This document shows positions 49,301-62,200 of a DNA stretch of 64,000 nucleotides, piece after piece. The stretch comes from Chaunax sp. Z400 (Eukaryota > Chordata > Actinopteri > Lophiiformes > Chaunacidae): contig CM075184.1 in assembly GCA_037577475.1 (NCBI GenBank), positions 14,380,594 to 14,444,593 of the forward strand, given 5' to 3'. Under the pieces are notes generated by a model. It made no database searches. It saw nothing but the letters and a program-made list of their open reading frames with translations, and had not been told where the DNA came from. The number at the start of each line of letters is the position of its first letter. Position 1 is the first letter of the stretch. A program made the position numbers and the translations under genes.

Positions 49301-52065
49301 CACTCATCCCATAAACCACAAGCAAGGAGGAGTTGCAGAACCTCCTTTACTATGTCCTCTGCCGTTCGTTTCACACCTTAATCAATTAATTTATCTCTCC
49401 CTTGTTAGACACAGATATAATGTATGCAGTGGTGTTAAGCAAAGGCTCTTCTTGTTCTAATACATGCCACACATTGTTTATTTTGACCACGCATACGCAT
49501 CTGTGCAACAGTTATGTGCACCCCTGTGTAGAAACCACCCAATCCAGAAAAAAGAAAATACATTCCCAGTAGAGTTTTCCTAATTGTCTGTCATTGCCTA
49601 CTCACTTTTTGAAGTTACAGTAGGTGTGCATGTAAATTAAATGATCAGTATTGATTAATAGGTACTTATTTGTCTTCTTTTGTGCTTCGATTACAGGCAA
49701 GGTTATTCGATGAGCCTCAACTTGCCAGTCTCTGCTTAGACACCATAGACAAAAGCACTGCGGATGCAATAAACGCAGAGGGCTTTACAGATATTGACCT
49801 TGGTATGTGAGTGTGGTTGACCTCTTCCTTTCTTGTTATACAGCTTGTCTGAATGTGAAATGATGAACATTCTCTGTGTTTGCATGTGCAGACACCTTAT
49901 GTGCAGTGCTACAAAGAGACACACTCAGCATCAGGGAGAACCGTCTGTTTGGGGCAGTGGTACGCTGGGCAGAGGCAGAGTGTTACAGACAACAGCTTCC
50001 CCCGACATCGGACAACAAACAAAAAGTTCTGGGTAAAGCCCTTCCACTCATCCGCTTCCCGCTCATGACTGTTGAGGAGTTTGCTGCAGGTGAGCATGTT
50101 GTTTTTCACAATGCAATGGAACTATTTTCTTTTTTCCTATTACTACTATTTTCCCCCAAAACAATACAGACCAGTTTAGCCATTACTAAACGTCATGTAT
50201 ATTCATTCATCTTATTCCTAATGTGTCCATACAACTTACACCACAGAAACCAGCTTGATATTCTTTCTTGTGCAACAGGGCCTGCCCAGTCTGGGATATT
50301 GTTCGATCGGGAGGTGGTAAATCTGTTTTTACACTTTACAGTAAACCCCAAACCACGGGTCAACTACATCGACAGGCCCCGCTGCTGCCTCAGGGGGGAG
50401 GAGTGCAGTATTAATAGATTCCAGCAGGTTGAGAGTCGATGGGGGTACAGTGGTACCAGCGACAGAATCAGGTGAGATGACAAACATTGGTGGTCAGTTG
50501 TTCACTGAAAGCTGAAATGTAGTTGCATTTGTTTCTCATTTTCTGTCTGTCTTTTTTCCTTTTGTAGATTCAATGTTAACAAAAGAATATCCATAGTGGG
50601 GTTTGGCTTGTATGGTTCAATACATGGACCCACTGACTATCAGGTCAACATACAGGTAACTTCTGGCTTAGTATGATTCACCTCACACACCTCTTTCTAG
50701 TGTTGTACAGATGGTTCTGGAATAATGTTGATAGAAAAACACGTACACTGCTAATATCTTCAGTGTGTTTATGATGGAGTTGTAATTTGTTCTTTTTGGT
50801 AGGGCGTGGCACCATTAAAAATGTTTTAGTACAGAATACACCAATACACCTGTTTCAATACCAATATAGAAACTTGTTTGTGATTTTGGGTTACCTTTGT
50901 GAAATACTAATATCTTGCTTTTTTTCTTCTTCATTTCACAAAAAAGCCAACCTGCGCCGAAGAATAAAATTGTCATGCAATGCAATAAGTTAGATTAAAA
51001 ACACGTTTTACATTTAAAAACTGTACCTTGGATATTTGATACCAGTGCTGATAAATTTTGCTCAGATACCCCAAAAAGTATTGAGGTTTGATGCCCACTT
51101 CTACTTTTGGTGAATCCGCACCCCACCATTCTGTATGTTGTGTTTTTCCTGTTTAGTTAATGTTTCTTGTATTTCTGAAAACTAATTTCCATTGACAATG
51201 CAATGCGGTTAGCAATAATATCCTCAAGGTGTCTTAGCTATGCTGCAACTCGTGCCGCTCCAGCAAGCAATTAATAAAAATCATGTATTTGTGTCAATGC
51301 ATGTGTTCAAGATGTGCTATACTCTCTAATGACTAAATATCAGTAGCTTCCATGTTTATTTTGATTAAATGACAAAAGGGATGGGGGGTAGGGGTGGATT
51401 TTGACTGTTTTTATTTCAAGGGGGATGACATCCTCCCTCAAATCGACTACTGGTTATATACAGCGGATGTTTAATGATTTTAGGCACAGCCAATACTTAA
51501 AGATACCAACCACAAAAATACCCCAGTACACAGAAGAACTCAGAAACACAAAGTACCCTGCCAGTTGTGTTTTTAGCCATTTAAACTTATGAATGGATTT
51601 TGTCTTTGCACCTATTTGTTCATTTAGTTAAGGTGTCATCCTTTCCTGTAGATCTTAGAGAGCGACAAACGCATTACACTGGGACAGAACGACACAGGTT
51701 TCAGCTGTGACGGCACAGCAAACACCTTCAGAGTGATGTTCAAAGAGCCTGTGGAAATCCTACCCAATGTCAGCTACACTGCATGTGCCACCTTAAAGGT
51801 CAGTCTGAACTTTCTGTGGCAAAATATATGCTAAATTGCATAATTAGCTTTTTCCCCCCCCCAGATCAAGATTAACCCATTGCCTGCTTTTTAATTTACA
51901 CCTCAGGGCCCAGACTCCCATTATGGTACGAAAGGGTTGAAGAAAGTGACCCAGGAATCAGCAACGGGGACCAAGACAACTTTTCTCTTTTTCAGTTCAC
52001 CTGGAAATAACAATGGTACGTCAGTAGAGGACGGGCAGATACCAGAGATCATCTACTACACATAG
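46372..52065 (+). CDS. btbd1: BTB/POZ domain-containing protein 1
   Basis: Substrate-adaptor-type BTB protein; BTBD1 is reported to bind topoisomerase I and cullin-3. Exons are 46372-46796, 47805-47961, 49697-49802, 49892-50089, 50279-50471, 50568-50655, 51652-51798 and 51907-52065 (TAG 52063-52065). All phases agree, giving 490 residues. An Ala/Ser/Gly-rich N-terminus of about 55 residues precedes NWQATKSSLKERFAFLFNNE. The BTB domain (about 80-190) contains SDVRFIVG, HKFVLAAGSAVFDAMF and FLYSDEVHIGPETVMTTLY. A BACK domain follows (ARLFDEPQLASLCLDTIDKS). The PHR domain fills the C-terminal third (CINRFQQVE-like, NDTGFSCDGTANTF, EDGQIPEII). KERFAFLFNNELLSDVRF and CAVLQRDTLSIRE fit BTBD1 better than BTBD2. 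The 189-nt intron 4 has no in-frame stop. Confidence 0.96.
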
Positions 52066-53260
52066 ACTTAACACACTGTCATGCAGGTATACTTAACTAG
52101 GGAGACCTCAGACTGCTGAAGATATACGTAGTGCCTCATGAACACTTGGATTAAATAATGTCTGTGTGTGTGTGCACCAGAGTTGTGGGAAAACTACACC
52201 TCCGCTGTGGGAAAGCTCTTGGGGGGGCACAAACTCTACCATCAGTTGTAAATGGTACTGATGTCTTGTCTATGTTGTTATCAGTAAGCTGCCAGTACAA
52301 GAGTTTATCCTGCACGAGTGAAACTTCAGAGACTTGGTTGATGTCATTTTTTATTTTGTCAGATTTGCTGATGTATTAGCCAAAAGTATCATGTTTGCAT
52401 ATTTTTTATTGTGCACCATTATCATCTATTCAGTCGTTTTCTCCAAGTACTTTGTTTTTGCATTGTATTAAAGGTGTACTCCCACTCAACTAACAGCCTA
52501 GGCGTACAAAATGCATTCCACCCAAAATGCGGCATATCAATTAATAAATATCATTTTATTATTTGGTCAAGTTTCAATGCATAATTCAAACGAAAACACC
52601 AAACAAAAGGGAATTCCGTGGGTAGATTTGTTTTGGATTTCCTACCTGGCAGCCGTTTCCCTGCAGCTTCCCGTCGCTTAAGCGCGTGCGCAAGCCAGCC
52701 GTGCGTGTCCAGATTTCAATTTCAGTAGCTCCCATCGATCCTTCTGCTCTCCAATATTTATCAGTTTTGCTCTCCGTTTCTTTTGTTCCGATACTCGACA
52801 CCTTTTCCTCGCACTATCTGTTATTTTAGGTTGTCCACACTTCTGTGTTCTCCATGCTCTTGCAGATTTAAATGCACGTAGGGCCCTGCATGGCCTGGAA
52901 ATCTGGGGAAGCCCTTGAGGAAGACATGCGTGCTGTTCCCAAATTTCAAAATGCTGCATTGTTTACTTCGTGTTTTTCGCCCTTCACTAGCTTAAAATCA
53001 GAAATGTTCTCTGTATTCCGCCATGCTAAAAGTATGACTGTTATATCAGGCTGTAGAATAGCATTCGTCCTACTGAATAAAAATATCCTTGCTACTTTAA
53101 AAATTCTTCACACGCCTTAAGAAGGAAAATACTGAGTGGGAGTATACCTTTAAGAATCCATGTGTGTTTTGTAACTTTGCCGGTGGTACATGTTGTAATT
53201 TATGACTTCGTGTTTGCTTAGCACATTATTGAAATAAAATAAAGAATGCTTCACAACTTA
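52066..53260 (+). other. btbd1: Probable btbd1 3' UTR
   Basis: Two overlapping AATAAA signals at 53233-53243 are good candidates for the transcript end. If used, the inverted-repeat element at 52472-53149 lies wholly inside the 3' UTR. An AATAAA inside that element (near 53078) is an alternative. Confidence 0.45.
52472..53149. mobile_element. 678-bp inverted-repeat DNA transposon with TTAA target duplication
   Basis: Left end AGGTGTACTCCCACTCA and right end TGAGTGGGAGTATACCT are inverted repeats matching at 16 of 17 positions. Each is flanked by TTAA (52468-52471 and 53150-53153). TTAA duplication is the mark of piggyBac and of Kolobok elements. No transposase frame is visible, so it is non-autonomous. 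The ends are well preserved, suggesting a young insertion. Confidence 0.85.
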
Positions 53261-53395
53261 AATGGTGAAATAAATGAAAAGTCTATTTTCAGCTTTATAG
53301 CAATATGTTGTCAGATGTTGTAATATGTTGTTAGACTAAAGGACAAACTTCAGTTTCTTTTTTTTAGTAGGTGGGGGGCAATTTACAAAGTTAGC

Positions 53396-53424
53396 TTTAT
53401 TTATTTATTTATTTATTTATTTTG
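53396..53424. repeat. (TTTA)n microsatellite
   Basis: Seven TTTA units downstream of the candidate btbd1 poly(A) signals. Confidence 0.9.
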
Positions 53425-55360
53425 ATCATTACCATGCCAAGCACTACACATCATCAGTCATAAAATGAGCTGTTTTTTAAGTGAAGGAGATGTTGGAGAC
53501 AAGCTCGCACCTGCAAAAGCTTTGAAGTCTTTAGTGAAGAACTATGAGCCTGAATACAATAAATATGGATTCCTGATGGCAGGCAGTGATGCTGAGCTGA
53601 ATGCACAGTGCGGTGGAATCCTGTCATAGCCCAGTTCTTTTTTCCCTCCTTGTTTGTCATGTTATGGTTTTGTTCACTTATTTTCGAAGATGGTCCTGAG
53701 AAGTTGTTTTAACAATCAGAAGTGTCTTAATGTTGAGAACCCCTGGTTCATATCATCCCTCTTTCTGTCACTAGGTGATGCCGGAAACCCCGTACAGCCA
53801 GCTATCGGACTACTAAACTGATGAGCTGGCGTGTAGGAAGGGTCGGTGTTTGGTTCCCAACTTGGGGTTTAAACCTGAGGAGTTAAACGATGATAGAAGG
53901 AATGGGAAAGAAAATATTTCTGCTATACAGACATTTTGTTTTCCTGTTAGACCATTAATTGTGCAAATTAAATAATCTGATGGAGAAAATAACCATAGGT
54001 TTAATAGCTTTAATCAGACAAATGCACAGTTGGCGTTAGTATTCAGACCAACTTGTTGGGAAACCTCTGGTTCAATCTTTACGACTGTATCTAATAAGAA
54101 TATGTTGTTATATAAATATGAATCTTAAAGCTGTAGAATGAGTGTAGTGAGGTAAAAAATATGACATTTCTCACTGAAATACTGCATTAGAAATGTAAGC
54201 AACATTTTATTTGAAGGGGTGTGTATAAGACTGACATGATACCTGGCATTTGTCTCAAATTGAAAAAGTTCAGTACTGTATATGTACTGCAAAGTTTTAC
54301 ATGTACAGTACTTGAGTAAATGCCCTTAGTTACTTTACACCACTGGAAACAGCATCATTTTTAAGAAGTCAGAAAGGTTTATGATAGATAATCAGCTGTC
54401 AGTCATAAGGTATGATGCTCACATCAGTGTCCAAAATTCTATATTCAATGATGTAAAGAATACTTGAACAGGGTTGATGTGTCTGAACAACTGACATTTT
54501 CTTCATCAGCATTGTCAGTTTAGAATGAGTTGTGTCCTGCCAGCTACAGCACAGAGATGAAGCGCTCTTAAATTGTATAATCCCCGCATTCATATGATGG
54601 AAACAAGGCCACTTAAAACGGCTGTGGGTGGGCTTTGACAAGAGGAGTGATCTACGGAGGCTGTCAGGTGAGTCACCGGGACCTGAGAGCTTCTCCCGCT
54701 GACTGCCCACTTAGTCTGCCTGTATACCAGAAAGAGTTGCGAAAATCCATTTGAGACAGGTTTTCACCACCCACCAGTCACAGAACACCCCTGAGGATAG
54801 ATACGCTTTAGCACCAACAGTCCTCTGCTTTGGGCTGTGTTGTGTAAAATATTTAAGGTCTTAAGAGACTCTAAAAAACAAGCTTCAAAAAAGCTCCTTG
54901 TAATGTTCTCAGAGGATGATGGAGGGAAGTTTTCACTGAAATTGAGGCATTCGTGAGGCAAAGTATGATACTTATGGGGAAGAACTCAACTTCTGACAGA
55001 TATTAGGTTATAAATCCATGACAGTGATTTTTGCTCTTAAGTGTGTGGTTGTATTTCTGTGTGTGTATTGGGGGTGGGGGTGGGGTGGGGTGTAGATAGC
55101 AACTTAATGGGCTGTCTGTCTCATATTGAGCTTAATACTTAAACACTGATAACAGTGGGAGAGGATTTACAGCTCTCTTGTTTTTGACAATCTGTGATAT
55201 TACTGTACAGGACTGAAATGTTGCAGAGTTAGATTTGCCATTGGAAAAAGGCTTTTTCCCCCCCATTTTGCCTCTGTAGCACAATACAGGTTAATGAACA
55301 TTATGTTTTATTTTATATTGTTTTGTTTGCTGTATGTTGGAAAAAGTACAGTGGAAGAAA
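53425..55360. other. Intergenic, no gene seen
   Basis: No exon recognised on either strand. 54285-54350 carries a MITE end (GTACAGTACTTGAGTAAATG ... TTACTTTACACCACTGG). A G-rich run GGGGGTGGGGGTGGGGTGGG lies near 55070. Confidence 0.5.
54285..54350 (+). mobile_element. MITE fragment, hAT-like family right end
   Basis: ACAGTACTTGAGTAAATGCC then AGTTACTTTACACCACTG is the terminal piece that the 24236-24718 copy lacks. Confidence 0.7.
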
Positions 55361-55361
55361 T

Positions 55362-55735
55362 ATACACCAATCAGCCATAACATTGTAACCACCGATTCAA
55401 TGATGAAGTGAATATCATTGATTATCTTGTTATAATGGCACCTGTCAGTGGGTGGGATGTATTAGGCAGCAAGTGAATATTTTGTTGCTGACGTCGATGT
55501 GTTGGAAGCAGGAAAAAATAGCCAAACATAAGGATCGAAGCGACTTTGACAGGGGCTAAACTGTGATGGCTAGACGACTGGGTCAGAGCATCTCCAGAAC
55601 TGCAGGTCTGGTTGGGTGTTCCTGTTGTGCAGTGGTTAGTACCTACCAAAAGTGGTTTAAGAAAGGACAACCGGTTAACCGGTGACAGGGTCAAGGGCAC
55701 CCAAGGCTCAGTAATTTGCATTTAGTGTATACAAG
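55362..55735 (+). mobile_element. Tc1/mariner-like DNA transposon relic
   Basis: Starts ACACCAATCAGCCATAACAT, the familiar end of a teleost element. It then shows decayed coding text readable as GQSISRTAGLVGCS and STYQKWFKKGQP, an HTH-type DNA-binding stretch. Internal stops make it inactive. Superfamily assignment is from recall, not a search. Confidence 0.55.
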
Positions 55736-55840
55736 AAAATGAATGTCTTCAGTTCCCAACGCTTTGTTATAAAGGTGATGTAACACAGTGGTAAACACGG
55801 CCCTGTCTCAATTAGTTTAAAAGATGTCTATAATCTATCT

Positions 55841-55886
55841 ATGATAGATAGATAGATAAATAGATAGATAGATAGATAGATAGATG

Positions 55887-55953
<67 letters not shown>

Positions 55954-55954
55954 G

Positions 55955-56005
<51 letters not shown>

Positions 56006-56030
56006 GGATAGATAGATAGATAGATAGATG

Positions 56031-56073
<43 letters not shown>

Positions 56074-56074
56074 G

Positions 56075-56105
<31 letters not shown>

Positions 56106-56106
56106 G

Positions 56107-56137
<31 letters not shown>

Positions 56138-56138
56138 G

Positions 56139-56181
<43 letters not shown>

Positions 56182-56182
56182 G

Positions 56183-56218
<36 letters not shown>
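55841..56218. repeat. (GATA)n array with GATG interruptions, 378 bp
   Basis: About 94 tetranucleotide units, mostly TAGA/GATA, with eight GATGGA variants at 55883, 55951, 56003, 56027, 56071, 56103, 56135 and 56179. All three frames on the minus strand stay open simply because of the repeat. Confidence 0.98.
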
Positions 56219-59200
56219 TTCTACCCAAACATCATGTAATTAGAATAAACTGCTAAGAATATGATGTATGATGAGACATCAAACTGTTGACTTATATTTG
56301 CTCATTACATTAATCAACAATCTTTTCAACAATCTTTCCAATTTCTAAATCCAAAATAATATTTTAAGATAACCTTCAAGATTTGTTGATGGATTCACGC
56401 CACAGGGACGACAAACAGATCCATTAAGAGGGACAGGTTGGGAGGTCAGGGACAGACAGCTGGTCAACACAAGTGCTGGATGACTAAAACAGGATGATGT
56501 GAGAATGTTTGAGGCCATGAGGTGGACAGGTGGTGGTTCTGTAAAGTTCCTAAGAAATGCCGGGGGACTGGGGAAGGTGAAATGTGGCTGCAGAGTGACA
56601 AGGAGACAGAACATGTCCTCTTTACAGTCTCAACTTTTTTCAGGATTCACTCAGCTCATGCATGTAGAATCATGCATACAATTATTAATAAAAATACAGC
56701 ACCAGTCAAAAGGTTGGATGCAGTTGCATACTGCAGTTAGTATCTTAAGTATTTTATTATTTTATTTTCATGCATTCTTCTTCCTGGACAAAACGAGGGG
56801 TGTTCATCCACCAATCCATCAAGACATTTTCTTCATCATTCAGTTTTGTTCGATCTCCTGTATTGATTAGTGCAATATGATTCATTTAAACCACATCAGG
56901 ACATTTGTAAACTCTTTCTACATTATCCTCCATTTTTACAGAATGTTCTGATGTATGATCCATCTCTGGGTGTGTCCACCACGCAACAACATCAACCTGC
57001 AGTGTGTGTGTGTGTGTTAATTACCATGGTAAGCATCACTAAGCCCCTGAGCCACTGAATCACTGGGTGCTGAGCTTTGCTTATGTCAACTGAAACTGCT
57101 CATTTGCATTTTCTCACACTTAATAGTTCACAAGTGGAAAGAGACGAGGAGGATCATTATGGTCTGTCTCAGAGAATAAAATAAAGGCTTCATAGACCTT
57201 TATTTTGTTAGTGCTGTTGGAGGATGGAGATGGTGGTATAATAAAAAGTCCAGGCATACCTGAGAGCTGCATAGGAAAAAGATCAAAGTCTTGACAGTAA
57301 TTGATTCTATTGTTCTTGTGTCTCACTTCATGAGTAAACATCTAAAAAAAAAAAGAAATAGATATTTTATATAATGTATTTTTCTTCGATGATTAGTGAT
57401 TATTTCCAGTATGCATTTGAGACTTATGTCATATTTTTGCTAATTGAATGTATTTTGTATTGTATTGTATTTTGTATTTTGTATTTTAATTTTTCTGTTT
57501 TGTATACTTTGGAATTAATGTCTGCCAGAAATAGAAAAAAAATAAAGGTTATTCGTAGTAAAAATTGTATTTCTAAAAATAGTAATAATCAAGTGAAAAT
57601 AGTAGTTATTATCATTATTCCAAGCATTGCAACAAACATGCGTCAATGTTGGAATATATTTTTTCACACCAGATATTTTAATTTCACACATTACATCACA
57701 GTAGTTGAACATGAGTTATTCCCCATATCACGGGCATCACTTTTAACATTGTCCCAGTAAGCCATGACAGTGTGACAGTAAGCCAACATAAACAAAACCA
57801 GGACCAGGTATAAACATGTAACTGATTTAAATTGTGAGGTCTATGTGTCAGTTTTTCTTACTGAAACATTACCTTTTCACATGGCAGTGTGCAGGAATTT
57901 GGACTTTCATTGGGGCAGTTACAAAGCCTTGATTCACCATGGCAAGTAAATTGAATTCCTTTTGTCTACGTTCTGGTTTTCTGAAAAAAAGGAACATTTG
58001 TTCTATCCAAAGAAAATCTGTGCCCCTTGATTGTGACTTTCATTAATATTCAACAATGTAAATATCCATCAGTGGGTTAATGAGGCACTCTGCAGGATAC
58101 TTGGATTCCTTAAGTCTAATTGCTGCCTTGATAGCAGTAAAACACAGTACAAGCTAAAGACTGCAAACATATGTCCTTCTAATTCACAGCTGAGACATTG
58201 CATTTTTAACAATCATATACCACTCACAGATGAACATTATTTCTGCATTGGAAACATTCTCACTGCAGTGGGTATTGTGGGTAATTTAGATGTCAGCTTA
58301 TCCCTGGGGCAAAGTACTGGTTTTAATGGGCTTTACAGTGGATTTAACATCTTGGCAGATTGCTCAGGTGATTAGAGGCCTGTACTCTCCAAGTTCTTGG
58401 TTCCAGATATCAGACGGTTCATATTGATAAGTACTGGAGATTATTTCTATCTTTCTGTGTGTGGCAGTAAAATGCTAAGTAAAAGTCATGCGCATTTACT
58501 CAGTTACTGTACTTACTGTAAATTTTGAGGAACTTTCATTTTTGAAATATAATTATTTTCTTCTGATAAATACTTTTAATCCACCACTATTTGATAATCG
58601 TTATTTATTTAACAGCTTGATTAATTTTCCATACTAAATGTGTACATAAAAAAATATGATTAGCTTAGAATCACAAGTAAGATCACAGTAAATAAGACTA
58701 GATGAAACAAAATTATACATACCATTAATTATCACTGATTTTGGTGAAACTGGACCTTTTTTTCCCCAGAGGATCTGTGAAATGTGTCTACACCACAATC
58801 ACAGGAGCTTTAGACCGCTGGGAGGAAGAGAATTTTTCATGTCCAAAGAATGCTAGTAAGGAGCAGCGCTGGAATGAACCCCGGAACTTGACTTGACTCC
58901 AGACCCTCTATGGTCAGCATGACAGAGGCGAAGAAATTGGAAAAGATGTTGACAGAATTCTAAGAAGAGACAAGTAGAATGACTGAGCTAGAGGATGAAA
59001 GAAAAGTAAATATCAGGCGAGCAAATTGTCACAGAGAGCTGGGATTTATTTAGTGGTATTGCACACAGACACTGTGGGGGTGGCAAATCACACAAAATAC
59101 CTAGGTCCACATAACATTGCTTTGACAGTCGAAGGACCCATAAGAATGATCTTGTGACTTTTAGGAGGGGGCCCAATCCCCATGTTGGTAACCATTGAAC

Positions 59201-62200
59201 TAAATAATCTAACTTGCTCCATCCTTGACCAGCTTCACCAATTAAATTAAAACCTAATAATGTCAAACCAATAGCAATAAGTCAGTCACAGGGGAAAAGC
59301 ACTGCAGAACAAGGCGTACTTTTCACTCCATTTTGCAAATAATTATTCTGCAGGAATTTTACTTGCTATGGAGTATTTATTTTATGTTTTTATTAGTACT
59401 TTTACTCAAGTAAAGAACCACAGTATTTCCTCCACCATTGGGTAATCCTGCAGCCTGCCTGTGGAGGTACCACCAGATATAATCAGACTAACAAGCTCCT
59501 TGGCAGCAGCAGAGTCCACTGTCTTTACATGGATGACCGGAGCGACTGCATGATTAACTTATAGAGCATGCAGTTGGATGAGCAGAGGACAAGATGTCAT
59601 CAAATTGGATCTGCAGCAGCAATTATGAGGGTGTGTTCTTAAGTCTAAGTGGATGTTTGAGTGTATCCTATATGCACGTGTGTGCTCATGTGACAGTATA
59701 CAGTTGTGTACAGATTGGTATGTACCATACAAAGCTTAGGGCGTTTGTTTCAACAGAATGGGCAACATTTCAGACACGTCATACGCCACATGAACACACC
59801 CCACTGTCTGCTGGGGGCAGGCTGGCCTGAGCCAACCTGCACTCTCCAACACCAGATGTAGGTCGCCGAGTGCTGCAGGGGCCGGGGGATGTGATGTCTG
59901 TGTGTGTTGGTGGAGAGGTTGCAGTGTTTTGTGTGCGCATGAGTATGTATGTATGCACTTAGACATGGAGGGTGGGGGTAGAGTGGTGATTGTAGTGGAT
60001 GAGTTCATCATCAAGGACATGGCCCCTAGCACACTATCTCTATTGCTGTCACATTGCATCGTGTCAAAGGGGCCACATGAAGCCTGACAGGCTGGCAGAC
60101 CAGACTAATGGGACTCTCACTGGTCTCTCACTGGCAATGGATTTGATTATGGGGCACTAGAGGTTTCTTAGGCTCCTTTCCAGGAAGACGTTGACTGGAT
60201 CCATAAACAAACAAATTTTGCTGTGCTGATGTTTTTTCTTGATGTCGCACGATTAAAAAAATGTTCTTACTCTGAGATCCAAATGCCTTATGCTCCATTC
60301 ACAATATGAGTGCAGCGAGTGAAGAAGTAATACTTAAATCCCCGCGGCACCCAAAGCACCAGATTAACATGGTGACTCCTTCATTCCCAGACAACAAACG
60401 TTGTTAATTTAACACTGAGTTGCTGTCAGAAAGGTTGCTGTATGGTTGTGGCTGACAATTCTACTTTAAATATACATTTATACAGCAGCCAAAGCTCGCA
60501 TGTTGAAAAATGCCATTGAATCAACATTACATACAATATGGGTTATGTTTTCAACTTTGTTAAATGAACAATTAATGCATATTGACTCAATGAACCCACA
60601 GCCATTTTAGAGGTTGATGCATGGAACTTGGTTGATTTTTATTAACAACTCTCACCAACCTGAGTAAAAAGAGGTGAGTTTTATGTATTTTAATTAAGGA
60701 AAATGCTTCATGATCAAACCAGATAGCAGAGTAAAGAAAAACAAATATCTAAGAAGACCAGAATTAACATGTACAGTCATCTTTCCGTCCTTACAGGTTG
60801 TAAATAATAATAAATAACATATAATAATAATAAAATAATAAATAATAATTAAAGTAACGACTCTGATGGGTTCATGTTTGCGGCCAAAACAACAAACAAA
60901 ACATGATGCTAGCTATAGCATTAGACTAATTATTAGAACCTCTGATGTTAACATAGACATGGTCTAATTTTCACTCTCATTTGATACAAATGTCAGGTTA
61001 CTGCTTAAATTACAACCAAGAAATGTGTAAGATTTAATATTATCTTGTATTTAATTTGGGGAAAACAGATTTATTTTGAGAATGTTAGCAATCCTGAGGA
61101 TTGGAGCTGCTTAGGGAAAAGCAGTACTGTCAGAATGTCAAAATTACCTCTATGATAATTTATGAGACCATGAGAATTTTTGTCAGATTGGTGCAAAACA
61201 AAAACTGCGAATTTGCATTACCTATTGGACAGATTTTGCTTTCTGTCCACTTCCTTAGTCACTCAAACAAACAGCTCTCCCTTTCTCTGATGTTTCAAGG
61301 TTAGACTTCCAAGATGATCTCTGGAAAACTTCAGGAAAAGTTCTACCACTATAAATGCTCTTCCATTGGTTCAGGTGTGAATGTAAGACCAAGGAGGAAG
61401 TAGTGAAAGTAGTGAAAAATGAATGCTATGTGAGTTTGTACAACAATAAATTATGTGGAAAGTGTGGATTTAGTGAATATTAGTTAATACTTATATGATT
61501 AGGATGGTTTAAGTTAATTTTCCACTTGAGTTTGCCAGACTTATTATGTTGTACTATTATTCACTTCATATATTTGATCTGTGAATATATAATGTATATA
61601 TTTCAGAAATATTCCACCCAATCCTTTATTTTTGTTTGTAAACATGTAAATTTACACTACTGTCATTTACGCTTTGGAAATGTTTGAGTTACATTTTTTT
61701 CAAATGAACCAAAGATTTCTCGTTTATGTTGTACAGATGTTGTGTAAATAAAGAAAATGGCATAAAACGTTCTGGTTTCTTGTAGTTAATTAGTGTAACA
61801 TTGTTTCAATATATCAAAATATAACTAAAATGTTTGCACACTTCATTATCTGAGTTGATGAATGTCTGTGCAAAGTTTCACTGAAAGCTGTTGAGCTTTC
61901 TTGCTTACTTAACTGTCTCCATTTGTCTCACCGCTGCTCTGTTAAAATGCAGCTCCCTAGGGTGAAGTTTCTCCAATCTAAACTGATTACAGTGGTGATG
62001 GCAGCCTTCCCCGCCGTGAGCCACGCTACTGCACATCCCCCACACACTTTTCTCCCGGCCCTCCTCCCTCCCTCATCATCACATCTGATTGCACTGCTGA
62101 AGTGTCTTCACCAGGACCATAAATAGACACCACAGAATGGCATTCAAGCAAAGATAAAACAATGAAGACTGTTTCTGCTTGTGTTGTGGATCAGTGGAGT

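Noticed and set aside
49015..49374. Several overlapping frames on both strands in btbd1 intron 2
   Set aside because: No homology recognised, no splice sites linking them to btbd1, and frames on both strands are equally open.
55839..56228. 129-codon open frame repeating Leu-Ser-Ile-Tyr
   Set aside because: Pure product of the GATA tetranucleotide repeat; every frame is open and no start context or homology exists.
59736..60059. 107-codon minus-strand frame with a His/Pro/Thr-rich reading
   Set aside because: No recognisable domain, no splice support, and the opposite strand is equally open; left as intergenic.
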